DNA from: Cyanophora paradoxa
Taxonomy: Eukaryota; Glaucocystophyceae; Cyanophorales; Cyanophoraceae
Length of the DNA: 64,000 nt
Direction of reading: 5' to 3'
NCBI GenBank assembly: GCA_004431415.1
Contig: QPMI01000113.1
Span: forward strand, 1 to 64,000
The notes beneath the pieces were generated by a model. The model saw only the letters and a program-made list of their open reading frames with translations, had not been told where the DNA came from and made no database searches. How positions within the stretch are numbered: position 1 is the stretch's first letter; each line of letters opens with the position of its first letter. Shown piece after piece: positions 51,128 through 62,775 of the stretch. The translations under genes were made by a program, and so were the position numbers.

Positions 51128-52122
51128 TACTGGAAAATAAATTTAAATTTATAGGACCGGGACGCGCATGCGCACCCGATGAGTTGGAGAGCAACGGGAG
51201 ACCTAGATCTAGATCTAGAGCTCGAGCCCGGGGAGCTCGAGGCGCTGGCGCTCCTGGATCCGGAGCGCGGAGGCAGGGCGCTCAGGCGCTCGGCAACGGC
51301 GTGCACGATCGCGAGCTCGAACCGGCCGTCGCCTCGCTCGCGTTCGGGCGCGAAGGCCAGCGGGGAGCGGGCGGGGGTCGGAGACGGCGGTGGCACGCGA
51401 AGAATCGAAGGGTTCGACCCACTGTACATGTTGCCCATGGCCACCGCGAAAGTAGGCGGAAGACCTGCGATATCGATTGTACATGTGTGTCACATGCATA
51501 TGCGTGTATATCGACTGCAGCTGTACATGTATGGACAGATGCAGCGGGGCGAATGCATATGCGAACGGCCGGGCCGCCGGGCCCGGGCCGCGGCCCGGCG
51601 CGCGCGAGGTCGGAGGCGGCGCACGATTATCGAGCTCCGCGTGGTCAACACAAGGCATGTTAGATGGTCGCGAGGCCCAGCTGCAGCTGCAGGTTCAGGA
51701 GCTGCGAATGCGCTGGCGGGAACCCGCGGCCGTCATGATCAGCACGCGAAAAACGCGCGCCCCGGACCCCAGCCCTCAGCGCGGACCGCGAAACGCCGCC
51801 CCCGCGCTGGAATATATCAGAGTGCCTCGAAGAAATTGCACGCGCGAGCGGCGCCGCGCGAAAAGCGCCCGGCGGCCGGATTTCGATGCAGCTGGTCGAC
51901 GTCGGCGCCCTGGCCCGCTGGGACAGCGCCCGTTGCTTACAGTTGCACTGAGGACGGTTGGGCAACGCCGCGGATGTGCTACGCGCTGGAGGCTGGTCTA
52001 CAGATACGACGCTGTCGCCGGTATTGATCGAATTCGCAAATTTCGCAGCCTTGGGGTACATGCATCATTCACTGGGGTACTGGCGCCGGGCGAACTTGCG
52101 GCCAGGGATCTACACAGGCTCG
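51128..52122. other. Spacer before the HMG-box gene, possible exons
   Basis: Rich in AGATCT/GAGCTC/CTCGAG words at 51200-51245. An open plus-strand frame from 51658 (MLDGREAQLQLQVQELRMRW) and another at 51958-52122 (YMHHSLGYWRRANLRPGIY) look somewhat protein-like and may be upstream exons of the next gene. I could not join them with confidence. Confidence 0.35.
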
Positions 52123-54982
52123 ATGAGCTCCGCGCGGTCGCAGAAGCAGCTCCCGCGTCAACATGCGAGCGCCGCGTCGATGCGCCCGCGCGAGCAGGGC
52201 CCTGTCGTCACGCCGGAGCCGCCGGAGACCGGGACCGCCGGAGGAGAAGCCGGAGACGAGACGCCCGACGTGGACATGCTCCTCGACGCGGCGAGGGCAG
52301 AGGATCCACGTGCCAAGCGCGAGCGCCGCCAGGGCCGGCGCGCCCGCGGCCGCGCAAGGCCAAAAGTGCGGCGCAGAGAGCGCGCGGCATTTCGGCGGTC
52401 TTGATTCGAGCCGCAGAGCGACCCGAGCGACGACGCGAGCGAGGGCGACGACTACAGCGAGCCGCGCCGCCTTACCGCTGCAGAGAGGCGCGCCGGGGTC
52501 CCCGAACGGCATGGGCACGTCCGTTCTCCGGCTGATGTCTCGGCGCAGGGAGCGGCTCCGCCTCAAGCGCCCGGGTGCGCGTGCTTGCGGCTCACTAGAT
52601 TTTGGTCTGTCCCCAACGGGCTCGCGATCGCCGCGGGCCGCTCACGCCTGTCCGGATCCACGCCGACAATCGTCACGCGTACAGCGAATGCCTTCTTGAT
52701 GTGGCACGTGAGAAGATACCTCAGCTGTGAGCTGCAGGGTCGCGCCCCGCTCACGGCCAATTGCCTGCGCAGGTGCTCCGGTGAGCGGGGCCGGCTGCCG
52801 CCCCGCGCCTGCCGTCGCCGCCCCGCTCCCGCGCGCGCAGAGCCGATCCGCCGCGGCGCGCATGCGCAGACACGCGGCCCCAGCTCCGCGCCAAGTGGCC
52901 GGGCTCGCACCCCGCCCCTCCCCGGCCTCTCCCGCCCCGCCGCGGCCCCCGCCCCCCCGACTTGCTTCTGACGGGGCGCAGGGGTGACCAACGCCGAGCT
53001 CTCGGGCGTGCTGGGCCGGATGTGGAAGGCCCTCCCGGAGGCCGAGCGCCAGCGCTACCTCGACCAGTGCGCCCACACCGATTTCTCGCGCCCCCGCCGC
53101 CCTCTGCCTCGCCGCCCCCAGCATTGCCCCGCAGTGCACACAAGCTCCGCGACGATTTTGATCGGTACCCCTCTCCCGCTTCTCCCTCCGCCTATCCTGC
53201 TCGGCCCAATCTCGGCCTCGCAGGAAGTACCCCGATTACGTTCCGCCGACTAAGGTATCCATCCCTCCGGCGCGCCTCGACGGGGTTCGCGAGCTGTAGC
53301 CCCCGCCGGCAGCAGCACCCGGGGAGGAAGCGCAAGCGAGCGCGGGAGGCGGCCGCCGCAGCGGGGCGCCTGGCCGCGGCCGGTGCGGCCTCTTCGTGCC
53401 ACCTTCCGCCCCGCTCCGTGCCCCTCACGGGCTCACCCCCCACGTAGAGTCGCCGCCACTGCTCCCGGTGTCGCCGGCCCCGCCGGCGCCCCGCGCGGCC
53501 GCGCGCGCCGCTCTCGCTGCCGTCTCGCGGCATCGGAGCGCGGGGCCGAGCCCGGGGGCGGGGGCGGGGCGCGGGGCGCGGGGGCACCCCGATGGAGGAG
53601 GAGGGGCGGAGGAGGACGAGGAGGGGGCGGAGGAGAGCGAGGAGGACGCCGAGCGCGAGGAGGCGGGCGCAGCGCCCTCGCCCTCGCCCTCGCCCCGCGC
53701 GCGATGATTGGGCGGCCGCGCAGGAGGAGGAGTGGCTCCCGGAGGAGTCGGACGAGGGCGAGGCCGGCGACGAGGAGGAGGCGGCGGCGGGGACGCCGCC
53801 GCCAGCAGCGCCGACGAGCGCACGCTCCCCTCCCCCGCCCCCGCCGCCCCCCGCCCGGCCGCCCGCCCCGCGCCCCGCCCATCCACGCTGCGGTCGCCGC
53901 GCCGGCCGTCGGCGTCGCGCCGGGGCGCCCGGCCGTGGGCTTCCGCCCTGCGAACCGCGTCTCCTCCTCCTCCTCGGATGCCGCCGCCGGCGTGGCGATC
54001 CCCGTCCGCGCGCCGGCGCCCTCGGCGGGGCGGGGGCGGGCGTGCGGAGGGCGGGGCCGGCTGGGGCGGCGGGGCGGGGGGCGGGGCGGTGCTCGTCGTC
54101 GTCGTCGGAGGCGGCGTCGGGGGCGCGTGGCCGCCGCGGGGCGCCCCGGGGCCCTCGGACGAGGCGAGGGCGACGCGGGCGACCTCCTCTCCGACGCCGC
54201 CGGCTCCGACGTGCCGCGCCCCGCCCCCGCCCGCCGCCCCGCGTGGCCCCGCCTGAGGGCCGGGCGGGGCGCAGCTGGAGGAGCTGCTGCGGCACTTCGC
54301 CTCGGCGACCTCCCGCGGCGCCCTCACCGCCCCGCCACGCCCCTCTTCGCACCCATACCCTCCCCGCCCGCCCCGCCCCCCTCCGCCCCGCCCCGCCCCG
54401 CCCCGCCCCGGCCCCGCCCGCCCCGGCGAAGCTGCCGGTGCCGCTGCCGGTGCCGCTGGCGGCCGTGCACGCGCCGATCCCGAAGGCGCGGGGACCCGGC
54501 GAGGGGCGCGCGGCGCGCCGGCCCCCGCCGGGCCCCTTCATCCCGGAGTCCTTCCTCTCCCTCGCCCGCGAGGGCCCCCCTCCCCCGGCCTCCCCCTCAG
54601 CTTCTTCCCCTCCGCTCCTCCCGGGTGCCGTCCCCGCGCCCGGCACCGCCTTCGCCGGCAGCCGACGCGCGTGCGTGCAGACCTGTTCGGGAGCGCGTTC
54701 AGCCCAATCGCGCGCACGCCAGAACCCTTCGCGGTCTCCGCGCTGGAGGGCCACGGCTCCGCCCGCGGCGCGCCCTCCCTCGCCCGCGCCTGCTCCCCTG
54801 CCCCGCCGACCTTCGCCGCAGCCGTCGGGAGCCCGGGGACGACGGCGTGGCCCACCCCGGGCCCCGGCGCGCGCTGCTGGCCCCGCCCCGCCGATACCCT
54901 AGGCGCCCGCGAGGTGCCGGCTGACGGGGGCGGCGGGGGCAGGCCTCGAGGAGGGCGGGGCGTCGCCCCTCGGGCTGGCTGA
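52123..54982 (+). CDS. HMG-box DNA-binding protein with acidic and Pro/Ala-rich tail
   Basis: A putative chromatin or transcription factor. The start is the ATG at 52123 (MSSARSQKQL), though upstream exons are possible. An acidic stretch (SDPSDDASEGDDYSEP) precedes the HMG box, which is spread over five exons: TRTANAFLMWH, GRAPLTANCLR, VTNAELSGVLGRMWKALPEA then ERQRYLDH, AHKLRDDFDR, KYPDYVPPTK. The joins have matching phases and GT-AG sites. This is the canonical box: NAF in helix 1, LG-MWKALP in helix 2, KYPDY at the end. A basic RKRKRAR motif (nuclear localisation) follows, then an acidic tail (EEDEEGAEESEEDAEREE) and Pro/Ala-rich exons. A possible last exon DLFGSAFSPIARTPEP ends at 54982. 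The C-terminal exon chain is uncertain. Confidence 0.7.
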
Positions 54983-56135
54983 CCGCGACCTGCAGGCCGA
55001 GGCGCCCTGCGACGTTGGCGCCGACGGTGCGCCTCTCCCGCCCCCTCCAGCCTGACACTCGCCGCCGCCCTCGCTCAGCCATCGCGCGCAGCCGCTGAAC
55101 CGCCCCCCCCTGCCGTGGCCGGCGCCTGACCGGCCGCGGCCAGCGGAGGGGGAGAAGGGCCAGTCTCCCCTTACGCTGGGGGCCGGCGGAGAGACGTCTT
55201 CCGGAGCGAGCGTCCGGCGCTCCTTCGGGAATAAATGCAGCCGCAGCCCGACCAGGGATCAACACCGCGCCGCCAACACCGGTACCAAGCAGACTCGAGC
55301 TCGGAGACCTTGAATTCTGGAGAATAAATATATATATTTCAGATGTAATTATAAGTAACGTAGACCTAGGATGCGTCGTGCTGCGCACTGCGGCATTTTG
55401 TTTCGAGCGCAGATACCTGTCGAATCCTGGAATCTAAATTGGGATTTAGACGCAGACTCCCCATCATGGCATGGCCCACCGTGGCACTCATGATAAGTCC
55501 AGTCGAAACGTCCGGACGATTTTCGAACTCCACAAATTGGCAAATCATGCCTTTGCCTTTGCAATTGGTTCCGGGCGTACGCGTGACACGCGATGTTCGC
55601 TATACTATGATTGCAAGGGGGGGTCAGCTGCTCAAACCCCCCTTGCTACCCGTCGCCGGGCCGTCGGATTGTCTGTCACGCTGTCTTAAGCCGGCCAGTT
55701 CGCAAGTCGGCCTTTTTTCCGTCGGCAAAAGTCTTTTTACGGTACCCATGATGCCAGCTGGGGCCGCCGCCGGCCCGCACGCGCGCCGGGCGGCCCGCGC
55801 GCGGCCGGGCCTGCCCGCGCGCGGCCCAGAACATGCCAGCGCTAGCTAGCGTTCGCTAGGAGAGCCGCAGTGCGCACGCCACATCATCTAGCTAGATTTG
55901 CAAGCGCGGCCATGGCCATGGCCAAGATACAACGCAGCCCTCCGTCCGACGGTCGCCCGCCGGCATGCGATCGAGTCTGCGGCCGCGGGGGCCAAGCCCG
56001 CGGCCAAGGAGGACTCCGGGAAGCCGCTAGCTATAGACCGGCAGCGAGTTTGACCGCGGAAGATCTAGCGAGAGCGACTCGGCGAGGGCGCTAGCGCTAT
56101 GCAGCCGGCAACAAGCTAATCGGCCGCTGCCGCAG
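54983..56135. other. Intergenic region, no gene seen
   Basis: GC-rich to about 55250, then AT-richer with TATATATA near 55330. A short GGGGGGTCAGCTGCTCAAACCCCCC-type inverted repeat lies near 55618-55645. ORFs here have no recognisable features. Confidence 0.4.
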
Positions 56136-56870
56136 CGGGCGGCGCGGCTCTTAGCTTCGGGCGGGGCGGAGGCGCGGCGGGCGGCGGCGCGGCTCGCCGG
56201 GCGAGGCGGGGACGCTGCGGGCAGCGGCGCGGCTTGCCGCCGAGTCGCCGGCGGGGCGGAGGCGCGGCGGGCAGCGGCGCGGCTCGCCGGGCGGGGCGGA
56301 GGCGCGGCGGGCGGCGGCGCGGCTCCCCGGGCAGGGCGGAGGCGCGGCGGGCGGCGGCGCGGCTCGACGGGCGGGGCGGGGACGCGGCGGGCAGCGGCGC
56401 GGCTCGCCGGGCGAGGCGTGGACGCTGCGGACAGCGGCGCGGCTTGCCGCCGAGTCGCCGGGCGGGGCGGAGGCGCGGCGGGCAGCGGCGCGGCTCGCCG
56501 GGCGGGCGGAGGCGCGGTGGGCGGCGACGCGGCTCCCCGGGCAGGGCGGAGGCGCGGCGGGCGACGGCGCGGCTCCCCGGGCAGGGCGGAGGCGCGGCGG
56601 GCGGCGGCGCGGCTCGACGGGCGGGGCGCGGACGCGGCGGGCAACGGCGCGGCTCGACGGGCGGGGCGGAGGCGCGGCTCGGCGGACGGGGCGGAGCGCG
56701 GGCCGATCGGGGCGGAGGCGCAGTGGGCGCGCGGCGCGGCCGCGCGGGGCGGACCGGAGGCGGAGGCGCGGCGCTGGCGGGCGGCGCGCGGCACGGCTCG
56801 CGGCGGCGCGGCTCGACTGGCGGGGCGGAGGCGCGACTCGCCGGGCGGGGCGGAGGCACGGTGGCCATGG
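56136..56870. repeat. GC-rich minisatellite, ~40-60-bp variable units
   Basis: More than a dozen imperfect copies of a unit containing GGCGCGGCTCGCCGGGCGGG and GCGGAGGCGCGGCGGGC. Long open frames on both strands (repeats of RRGSPGRAEAR or RPASRAAARRA) are by-products of the repeat. Confidence 0.85.
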
Positions 56871-57511
56871 GCGGCCGCCGGGCGGCGCTGCGCGCAGGCG
56901 CAGCTGCAGGCCTACGCCTAGCGGGCGTATATCTAGAAAGCCGCTGAGCAGTTCTTAGTTGTTGTATTCTGTCAACGTTCCTAGTTTAGACCCCACCTTG
57001 CACCTCCTGAGACGAGCAGGCGCGGGGCGAGTCGAAGACCTAGTAGATCATCGGATAGCCATCTTCGTATAGCTGTTGACTAGTATGCCTGGCCATGACC
57101 ATGGCTATGTGTTAGATCAGCTAGATCATCGGATATCGATATCGATTTCATGATCAATTGGCCAGTGGTGGAATACATTTCTCATGACTCGTCAGTGATC
57201 AGCCTGCATATGCATGGCACTGCGGCAGCTAGCGCTAAGCTAGCGCTCAGATTCCGAGTTCGCGAGCGACGTTCGCGAGTTCGAGTACGTCGACGTCGAC
57301 GCGGAGGCGCAGCTGCAGGGCGCGACTGGGGTCCGACGGTCGTCATCGTGGGCTCGGCGACCCCGGCCTTGGACCCGGCGACCGCCGGACGGGGGATCCG
57401 GATCCGGAGGCGCTGGGCCTAGTTAGCGTGACGTCAACACGGGTTCGTGCACGTGATGCTCGCAGGTGTACGTGTGCTTCACTGAGCTCGTGCACAGTGC
57501 ACGCGTCTACT
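56871..57511. other. Intergenic region, no gene seen
   Basis: Moderate GC with many palindromic words (ATCGATATCGATATCGAT near 57134, GCTAGCGCTAAGCTAGCGCT near 57230). Nothing coding is supported. Confidence 0.4.
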
Positions 57512-57665
57512 TGCGCAGACACGCGGCCCCAGCTCCGCGCCAAGTGGCCGGGCTCGCACCCCGCCCCTCCCCCGCCTCTCCCGCCCTGCCGCGGCCACCG
57601 CCCCCCCGACTCGCTTCTGACGGCTCGCAGGGGTGACCAACGCCGAGCTCTCGGGCGTGCTGGGC
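57512..57665 (+). pseudogene. Duplicated fragment of the HMG-box gene (intron plus start of exon)
   Basis: 154 bp nearly identical to 52863-53016. It covers C-rich intron sequence, the CAG acceptor and the exon start reading VTNAELSGVLG, then breaks off. The downstream sequence (KRVSHLSTPI) is unrelated. It lies about 50 bp from the 3' end of the CUB-domain gene on the other strand. Confidence 0.85.
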
Positions 57666-57713
57666 AAACGTGTCTCGCATTTATCGACTCCGATCGACGG
57701 GACAGGGCGGGGC

Positions 57714-60700
57714 CTACAGGACGAACTCGAAGCCATCGGGGTCGACGAGCGTCCAGCCGAGCTCCTCCTGCGCGGCGCGTCAGCGGGGGCGGGGCGGGCG
57801 GGGGCGCGGCCGCGGCGCACGGCGTCGAGGAGGTCCTCGGGGGCGGCGTGGGCGACCCCGGCGGCGGCGGCGGCCCCGCGACGGCCCCCAGGGCGGGGCC
57901 GGGGCGACCTCGAGGCCCGAGCCGGCGGCGAAGGCGATGAACTCCTCGAGCTCCTCCATCGCCTCCGCGTCCAGCCGCAGGCCCGGCGCCCCCTGCACCG
58001 CACCCAGCGCCCGCGCCGCGTACCCGTCCCCCGCCTCCACCCGCACCCCGCCCGTCTGCGGGGCGCTCAGGGCGAGAGAAAGGGCGGGGCGCCTCGTGGG
58101 CACCTTGACGGCCTGCAGGGCGGCGAGGGTCGAGCTCGGGCCCCCGTACGTGACCGGGGCCGGGCGCGCCGTCGCCACCGGCGGGTCAAGGGCGGCGGCG
58201 GGCGGCGGCGACGCCGGGGCCCTCCGGGGCGTAGAAGGGGTTCAGGTGCGGGTGCTGGAGGTGCGCCGCCGCCGAGGGCACGCCGGCGGGGCCGGGCACC
58301 GCCAGCGGGGGCGGGGGCGGGGGCGGCTGGATCAGCCCGACCGCTAGCGCCTCCGCCTCCTCCGCAGCCTCCGCCTCCTCCGCAGATTCGCCCTCCGCCT
58401 CCTCCGCCGCCTCCCCGGCATCGTCCGCCTGCTCGCCGGCCGCCTCGTCCTCGCCCGTGGCGCCCTCCTCGCCCTCGGCGGCCTCGACCTCCTCGCCGGC
58501 CTCCTCCTCCTCGGCGGCCGGCTCGGCGGGCGGCGGGGGCGGCACGAAGCCGGGCGGGGGCGGCAGGAGCATCACGGCCCCCTGCGGCCCCTCCTCCTCG
58601 GGGGCCGCCTCCGCCTCCTCGCCCTCTTCGGCCGGCTCACCGGCGGCCTCGGGCTCGCCCTCCTCGCCCTCGGCCGGCTGCTCCGCGGCGCCGGCAGCCG
58701 CCGCCTCGCCCTCGGCGGCCCATCCGCCTCGTCCTCCGCGCCGCCCTCCGCCTCGGGCTCGGCCTCCTCGGCCGGCTCGGCCTCCTCGGCCGTCGCCTCG
58801 GCCTCCTTCGCCTCGGGCGCCTCCGCCTCGGGCGCCGCCGCCTCCGCCTCGGGCGCCGCCGCCTCCGCGCCGGCCTCCGCCGCGCCCTCAACGGCCTTCT
58901 CCTCGTCGGCCGCCTCCGCCTCCTCGGCGGCCTCGCCCTCCCCGCCCGCAGGCGCCGCAGCAGCCGCGCCCTCCGCGGCGGCCGCGGGGGGGCCCTCGGC
59001 GGGGGCGGGGTCGGTGGTGAAGCGGGCGACGAAGCCGGCGCCCTGGCCGGCCTCGTCGGCGCGGAAGACGACCGTCATCGCCCCCGACGCCGCCGTCACC
59101 TCCCCCGCCGGCACCGGCCGCACGTCGTTCACCTCCAGCCCCGTGAAGCTCCCCAGCAGCCGCCCCCCCTCCTCCCCGTCCCACACCTCCAGCTTGTCGT
59201 ACCCCGTCTCCAGCGCGAACCCGGGCTCGAACTTGAGCCGCACCGCCCCGTCCCCCTCGGGGTCGATGTGCCTGCGGCCGGCCGCGCGTCGGCGGCCGGC
59301 CCCACGGACGTGACGGGGGCGCATCGCACCAGACGCAGTGCTGGTGAGGGGAGTAGACGCCGGGCCCGTCGCTGATGGCCCCCTCCGGGTGGTGCACGTA
59401 GAGGACCCCGGCGCACGTCTGCGGCCGGCCCCGCGTCGGCGTCGGCGGCGGGCACGCGGGAGAGCGGGCGGCGGCGCGGCACCTCGCGCTCGGTGGGCGG
59501 GGGCGTCGGGGCGGTGCGGAACTGGACGCCGCCCTGGCCGGCCGGGTGGAAGCCGAAGAAGCCCGTGCTCACCGGCTCGAACGCCGCCGGCACCTCCACC
59601 GGCGCCGGCGCCGGCACCCGCACCGTCCCGAAGTCCTGCCCCGCAGCGTCGGGCGGGGCGCAGGGGAGGGGGCGGGGCGGGGCGGGGCGGGGCGGGGCGG
59701 ACGGTGCCCTCGACGATGATGCCGTCGCCATCGCGGTCGGGGATGGCGGCGTGGTCGAGGGCCGCGATGACGGGCGCCGCCCGCTGCGCGTACGCCGCCT
59801 CCATCGCCGACGTCAGCTCCGCCGCCTTCGCCGCCGCCGCCGCCCCGCTCGTCCCCGCCTGCTTCACCGCCGCCATCGCCCGCCGCGCCGCGTACGCGTC
59901 CGACCCCTCCCCCTGCCCCCCCTCCTCCTCCTCCGCCTCCCCGGGGGCGCCCTCCTCGTCGACCTCGGGGCCGGGGGCGGCCTCGGGGGCGGGGAGCACG
60001 ACGGGGCGCTGCTTGAGGAGGGCGAGCATCTCAGCGGCGCGCCCGCCCGAGCTCGTCACCTCCTCCACCGCCTTCGCGTGCGCCCCGGCGCCCCCGGCCC
60101 CCATCGAGTAGAGCGACGCCACCGTCTGCATCCCCTTGCTGTCCGCCCACGCCGCCGCCCCCGGCGCGGCCACCACGGCGGCCCCCGGCGGCATGGGCGA
60201 GCCGAGCTCGACGGTGTGGTAGGTCACGACGTAGTCCTCGCGCGGCGGGGGCGGCGGGGGCGGCAGCGCCAGCTCCACCGCCATCTGCACGGGCTCCGCC
60301 GGCTCCGCCTCCTCCTCGCTCCCCTCCTCGACGCTCTCCTCCCGCTCCTCGGCCACCTCGCCCTCGCCGCCGCCGGCGCCCTCCTCGCCCTCGCCGGCGC
60401 CCTCCTCGGCAGTCTCCTCCGCGATCTCGTCGCCCTCCTCGGCAGCCGCGGCGGCGTCGTCGGCCGACTCCTCGCCGGCGCCCTCGCCGCCCTCGTGCTC
60501 TTCGGCGACCTCGCCGGCCTGCTCATCGCCCCCGGCCTCGCCGTCCTCCGGCTGCTCGGCCGGCTCCGGCTGCCCCGGCTGCTGCTCCGGCTCGCCCTCC
60601 TCCAGATTCTCGTCCACGCGCTGGATCATGTCGTCGACCTGCCGCTCCTCGACCTTCACGCCGAAGACCCGAAGCGCTGCGCGCCGCGTCAGCCGGCCAC

Positions 60701-61122
60701 ACCGGCCGCACCAACGCGAGTTGCAACACCTTTATCAATCTTGTCAGCAAGAGAGCTCAGGTCCACGACGCCAGGCAGACTCGTGGCCGTCAGGTGCGGC
60801 GTTTCCTCGCCGCTGTACACGTAAAACGAGTTGTCTTCGTCTGGCTCCGGCAAAGGAGCAGTCGGTGCGATGGGCTCCGGCTCGAAGAACGCCTCGCGGG
60901 GAGCGGCCTGCGATGGCGGGGTCGCAACGGACGACCCCAGCAACCGCGCGCTGCGGCCTGGACTCACGCTGACAACTGGTCCAGGAAGGACGGACTCTCG
61001 GGCGAGAGCGAGCCTGCCTCCGCCGAGATGAAGGGATGCCGCGAGCTGCTCAGCAAAGTCCTCCGACGAGGTCAGGAACGCTTGAATCGCCTCAGGAAGA
61101 GCTCGTTGCTCTCCTGACGCTT
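57714..61122 (-). CDS. CUB-domain protein with long acidic Glu/Ala repeats
   Basis: The stop is at 57714-57716 (EELGWTLVDPDGFEFVL). The 5' exon (EQRALPEAIQAFLTSSEDF) joins across a GT-AG intron to LRVFGVKVEERQVDDMIQRV in frame. Then come a long acidic region (repeats of EEG, AEE, GEE), PPPPPPPREDYVVTYHTVEL, an Ala-rich helix and IPDRDGDGIIVEGT, which resembles a calcium-binding loop. After introns the CUB domain reads LYVHHPEGAISDGPGVYSPH, then HCVW, DGAVRLKFEPGFALETGYDK, LEVWDGEEGGRLLGSFTGL and GAMTVVFRADEAGQGAGF, with classic CUB features. More Glu/Ala/Pro repeats follow. CUB domains are usually extracellular, but I see no signal peptide; the start codon is not defined. The 5' end faces the next gene closely. 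Confidence 0.68.
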
Positions 61123-61218
61123 TCACGCTGAACGCAGCCACAACGCCCGCCAGCTTACGACCAACAACGCCGCCGCTGGGACGCCTGTACCCTGGTTGGG
61201 GGGAATCAGCGGGCGACG

Positions 61219-62658
61219 ATGAGGCGCTACGCGGTCCTGGCGGCCCTGTTGCTCGCGCTGGGCGCTGCAATTGCGGAGGAGAAGACTGCGACCAAGGTCG
61301 CCATCAACTTCCTCACGGGGTCCGCCTGCGCCTCCCGCCACAGGCGCTTGGAGTTGATCGAGCGCCGCGCGCAGAGAGTGGACGTTCTTGCGGCACCGCA
61401 TCGAAACGCAGTCGGGCCTCCCATCGCGTATGCTGACTCTGCGCGAGGCGCTCATCGCTCGCTCACGCGGCGCAGGCGATGGCGTGTACGGGCACATCTC
61501 GCTGAAGGAGGAGGGTGGAAACATTGTTGGCTACCTGTACGAGAACACGACCGGCCCAGCGCCCACGCTCGTGAACCGGCGGCTCATCCGCATGTTCGCC
61601 GCGCCCATCGCTAGCTTCGCGCGGCGAAGCATCGATATCTCACGCTTCCCTCTCAGCGAGCTCACGTCGACGATCGCGGGCGCGTTCAAGATAGCGCGGG
61701 CGGCGGCGGCGGACGGGAGCGCGGCCGCAGCGGCGGCGGAGGCCGACGGGGAGACCGTCCCTGGCGAGTTCTTCGACGTGGATTGGGAGGCGGAGGGGAC
61801 GCAGCGGGGTGCGCGCCGCGCCGACCGCGCTCGGCGCCCGCGGGACGGGCAGACGAGCGCGCTCCGGCGGCGGCGCAGACGTGACGGACGAGGAGGAGTT
61901 CGCGATGGGGGACGGCCACGAGAAGTTCCGCACCCTCTTCGAGTTCAGCCTGGACCCCGCCTTTCACGGCGGCCTCGTCTCCTACGACCGGTCCGCCGCA
62001 CCCCCCGGCCCTCTTCCCCTGCCCCAGCTCAGCGGGGCGGCAGGTGGCACGGGCGCGCGAAGGGCTTCGTGCAACTCCTGGCGACCACCACCTTCTCGTT
62101 CACGCTCACTGTTTCCTTCGACCCGGCCCCCGGCGCCCGCGGCCAGCAGGAGGTGGCGCGCCCCGCCGCGCCCCGTGCCCCGGGCCTCACCCCCTTCACC
62201 CTGCAGGTCTGGGTGCTGTACGCGCGGAAGAACGTTTCGGCGGGCGCGCAGGGGAGCTTCTGGCAGCGGTACGGCTCCACGGCTGCCATCCTCATCTTCT
62301 TCGTCGGTGCGCGCACCCGCGCCGCCGTGCCCCCGTGCCGTGGAGCCTCACTGCTCACCCCTGCAGTCTCCAAGCTCTTCCGCATGAAGTTCAAGACACA
62401 GCGGGGGGTGCCCCCGGCGGCCCAGCGGGCGCGCCTCCTCGCGCAGAAGCGGGCGCAGGAGAAGCAGGTGCGGCGGGGGGCGGACGTGCCTGCCAAGGCG
62501 GGGCCCTGACGCGGGGGCGGGGCGCGCAGGGCGGCAAGGACGTGCAGAAGGCGATCTCGATGCTGACGCGCCCCAAGGAGGGCGACGAGCGGCCCGTCCC
62601 CGCGCCACCCGCCGACGCCGGCGGCGGCGTCCTCGCCGAGACCAAGAAGGAGAGCTGA
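61219..62658 (+). CDS. Unidentified secretory-pathway single-span membrane protein
   Basis: The start is the ATG at 61219, with a clear signal peptide (MRRYAVLAALLLALGAAIA). A 55-nt GT-AG intron (61320-61374) joins INFLTG to EWTFLRHRIETQSGLPSRML in frame. The middle reads DGVYGHISLKEEGGNIVGYL, FRTLFEFSLDPAFHGGLVSY and KGFVQLLATTTFSFTLTVSF, a beta-rich luminal domain. Near the C-terminus FWQRYGSTAAILIFFVV is a membrane span, followed by a basic cytosolic tail (SKLFRMKFKTQRG) and AETKKES at the stop (62656-62658). I recognise no family. The layout (signal, luminal beta domain, one span, short basic tail) would suit an ER membrane protein, which is inference. It is divergent from the CUB gene and may share its promoter. 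Confidence 0.68.
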
Positions 62659-62775
62659 GGCGTCCCGCCCCCGGCGCCGCCCTCCCCGCGGCGACTGCGA
62701 CCTCGATTTGGAAACTTGCGCGTTTTAGTTCCTGTTGAATCTAGCTGCCGAGCGAGAAAGAGCGGCGGGCCCGCG

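Noticed and set aside
56027-56947. Overlapping ORFs of ~240-255 residues on both strands
   Set aside because: Products of the minisatellite at 56136-56870, with no non-repeat protein sequence.
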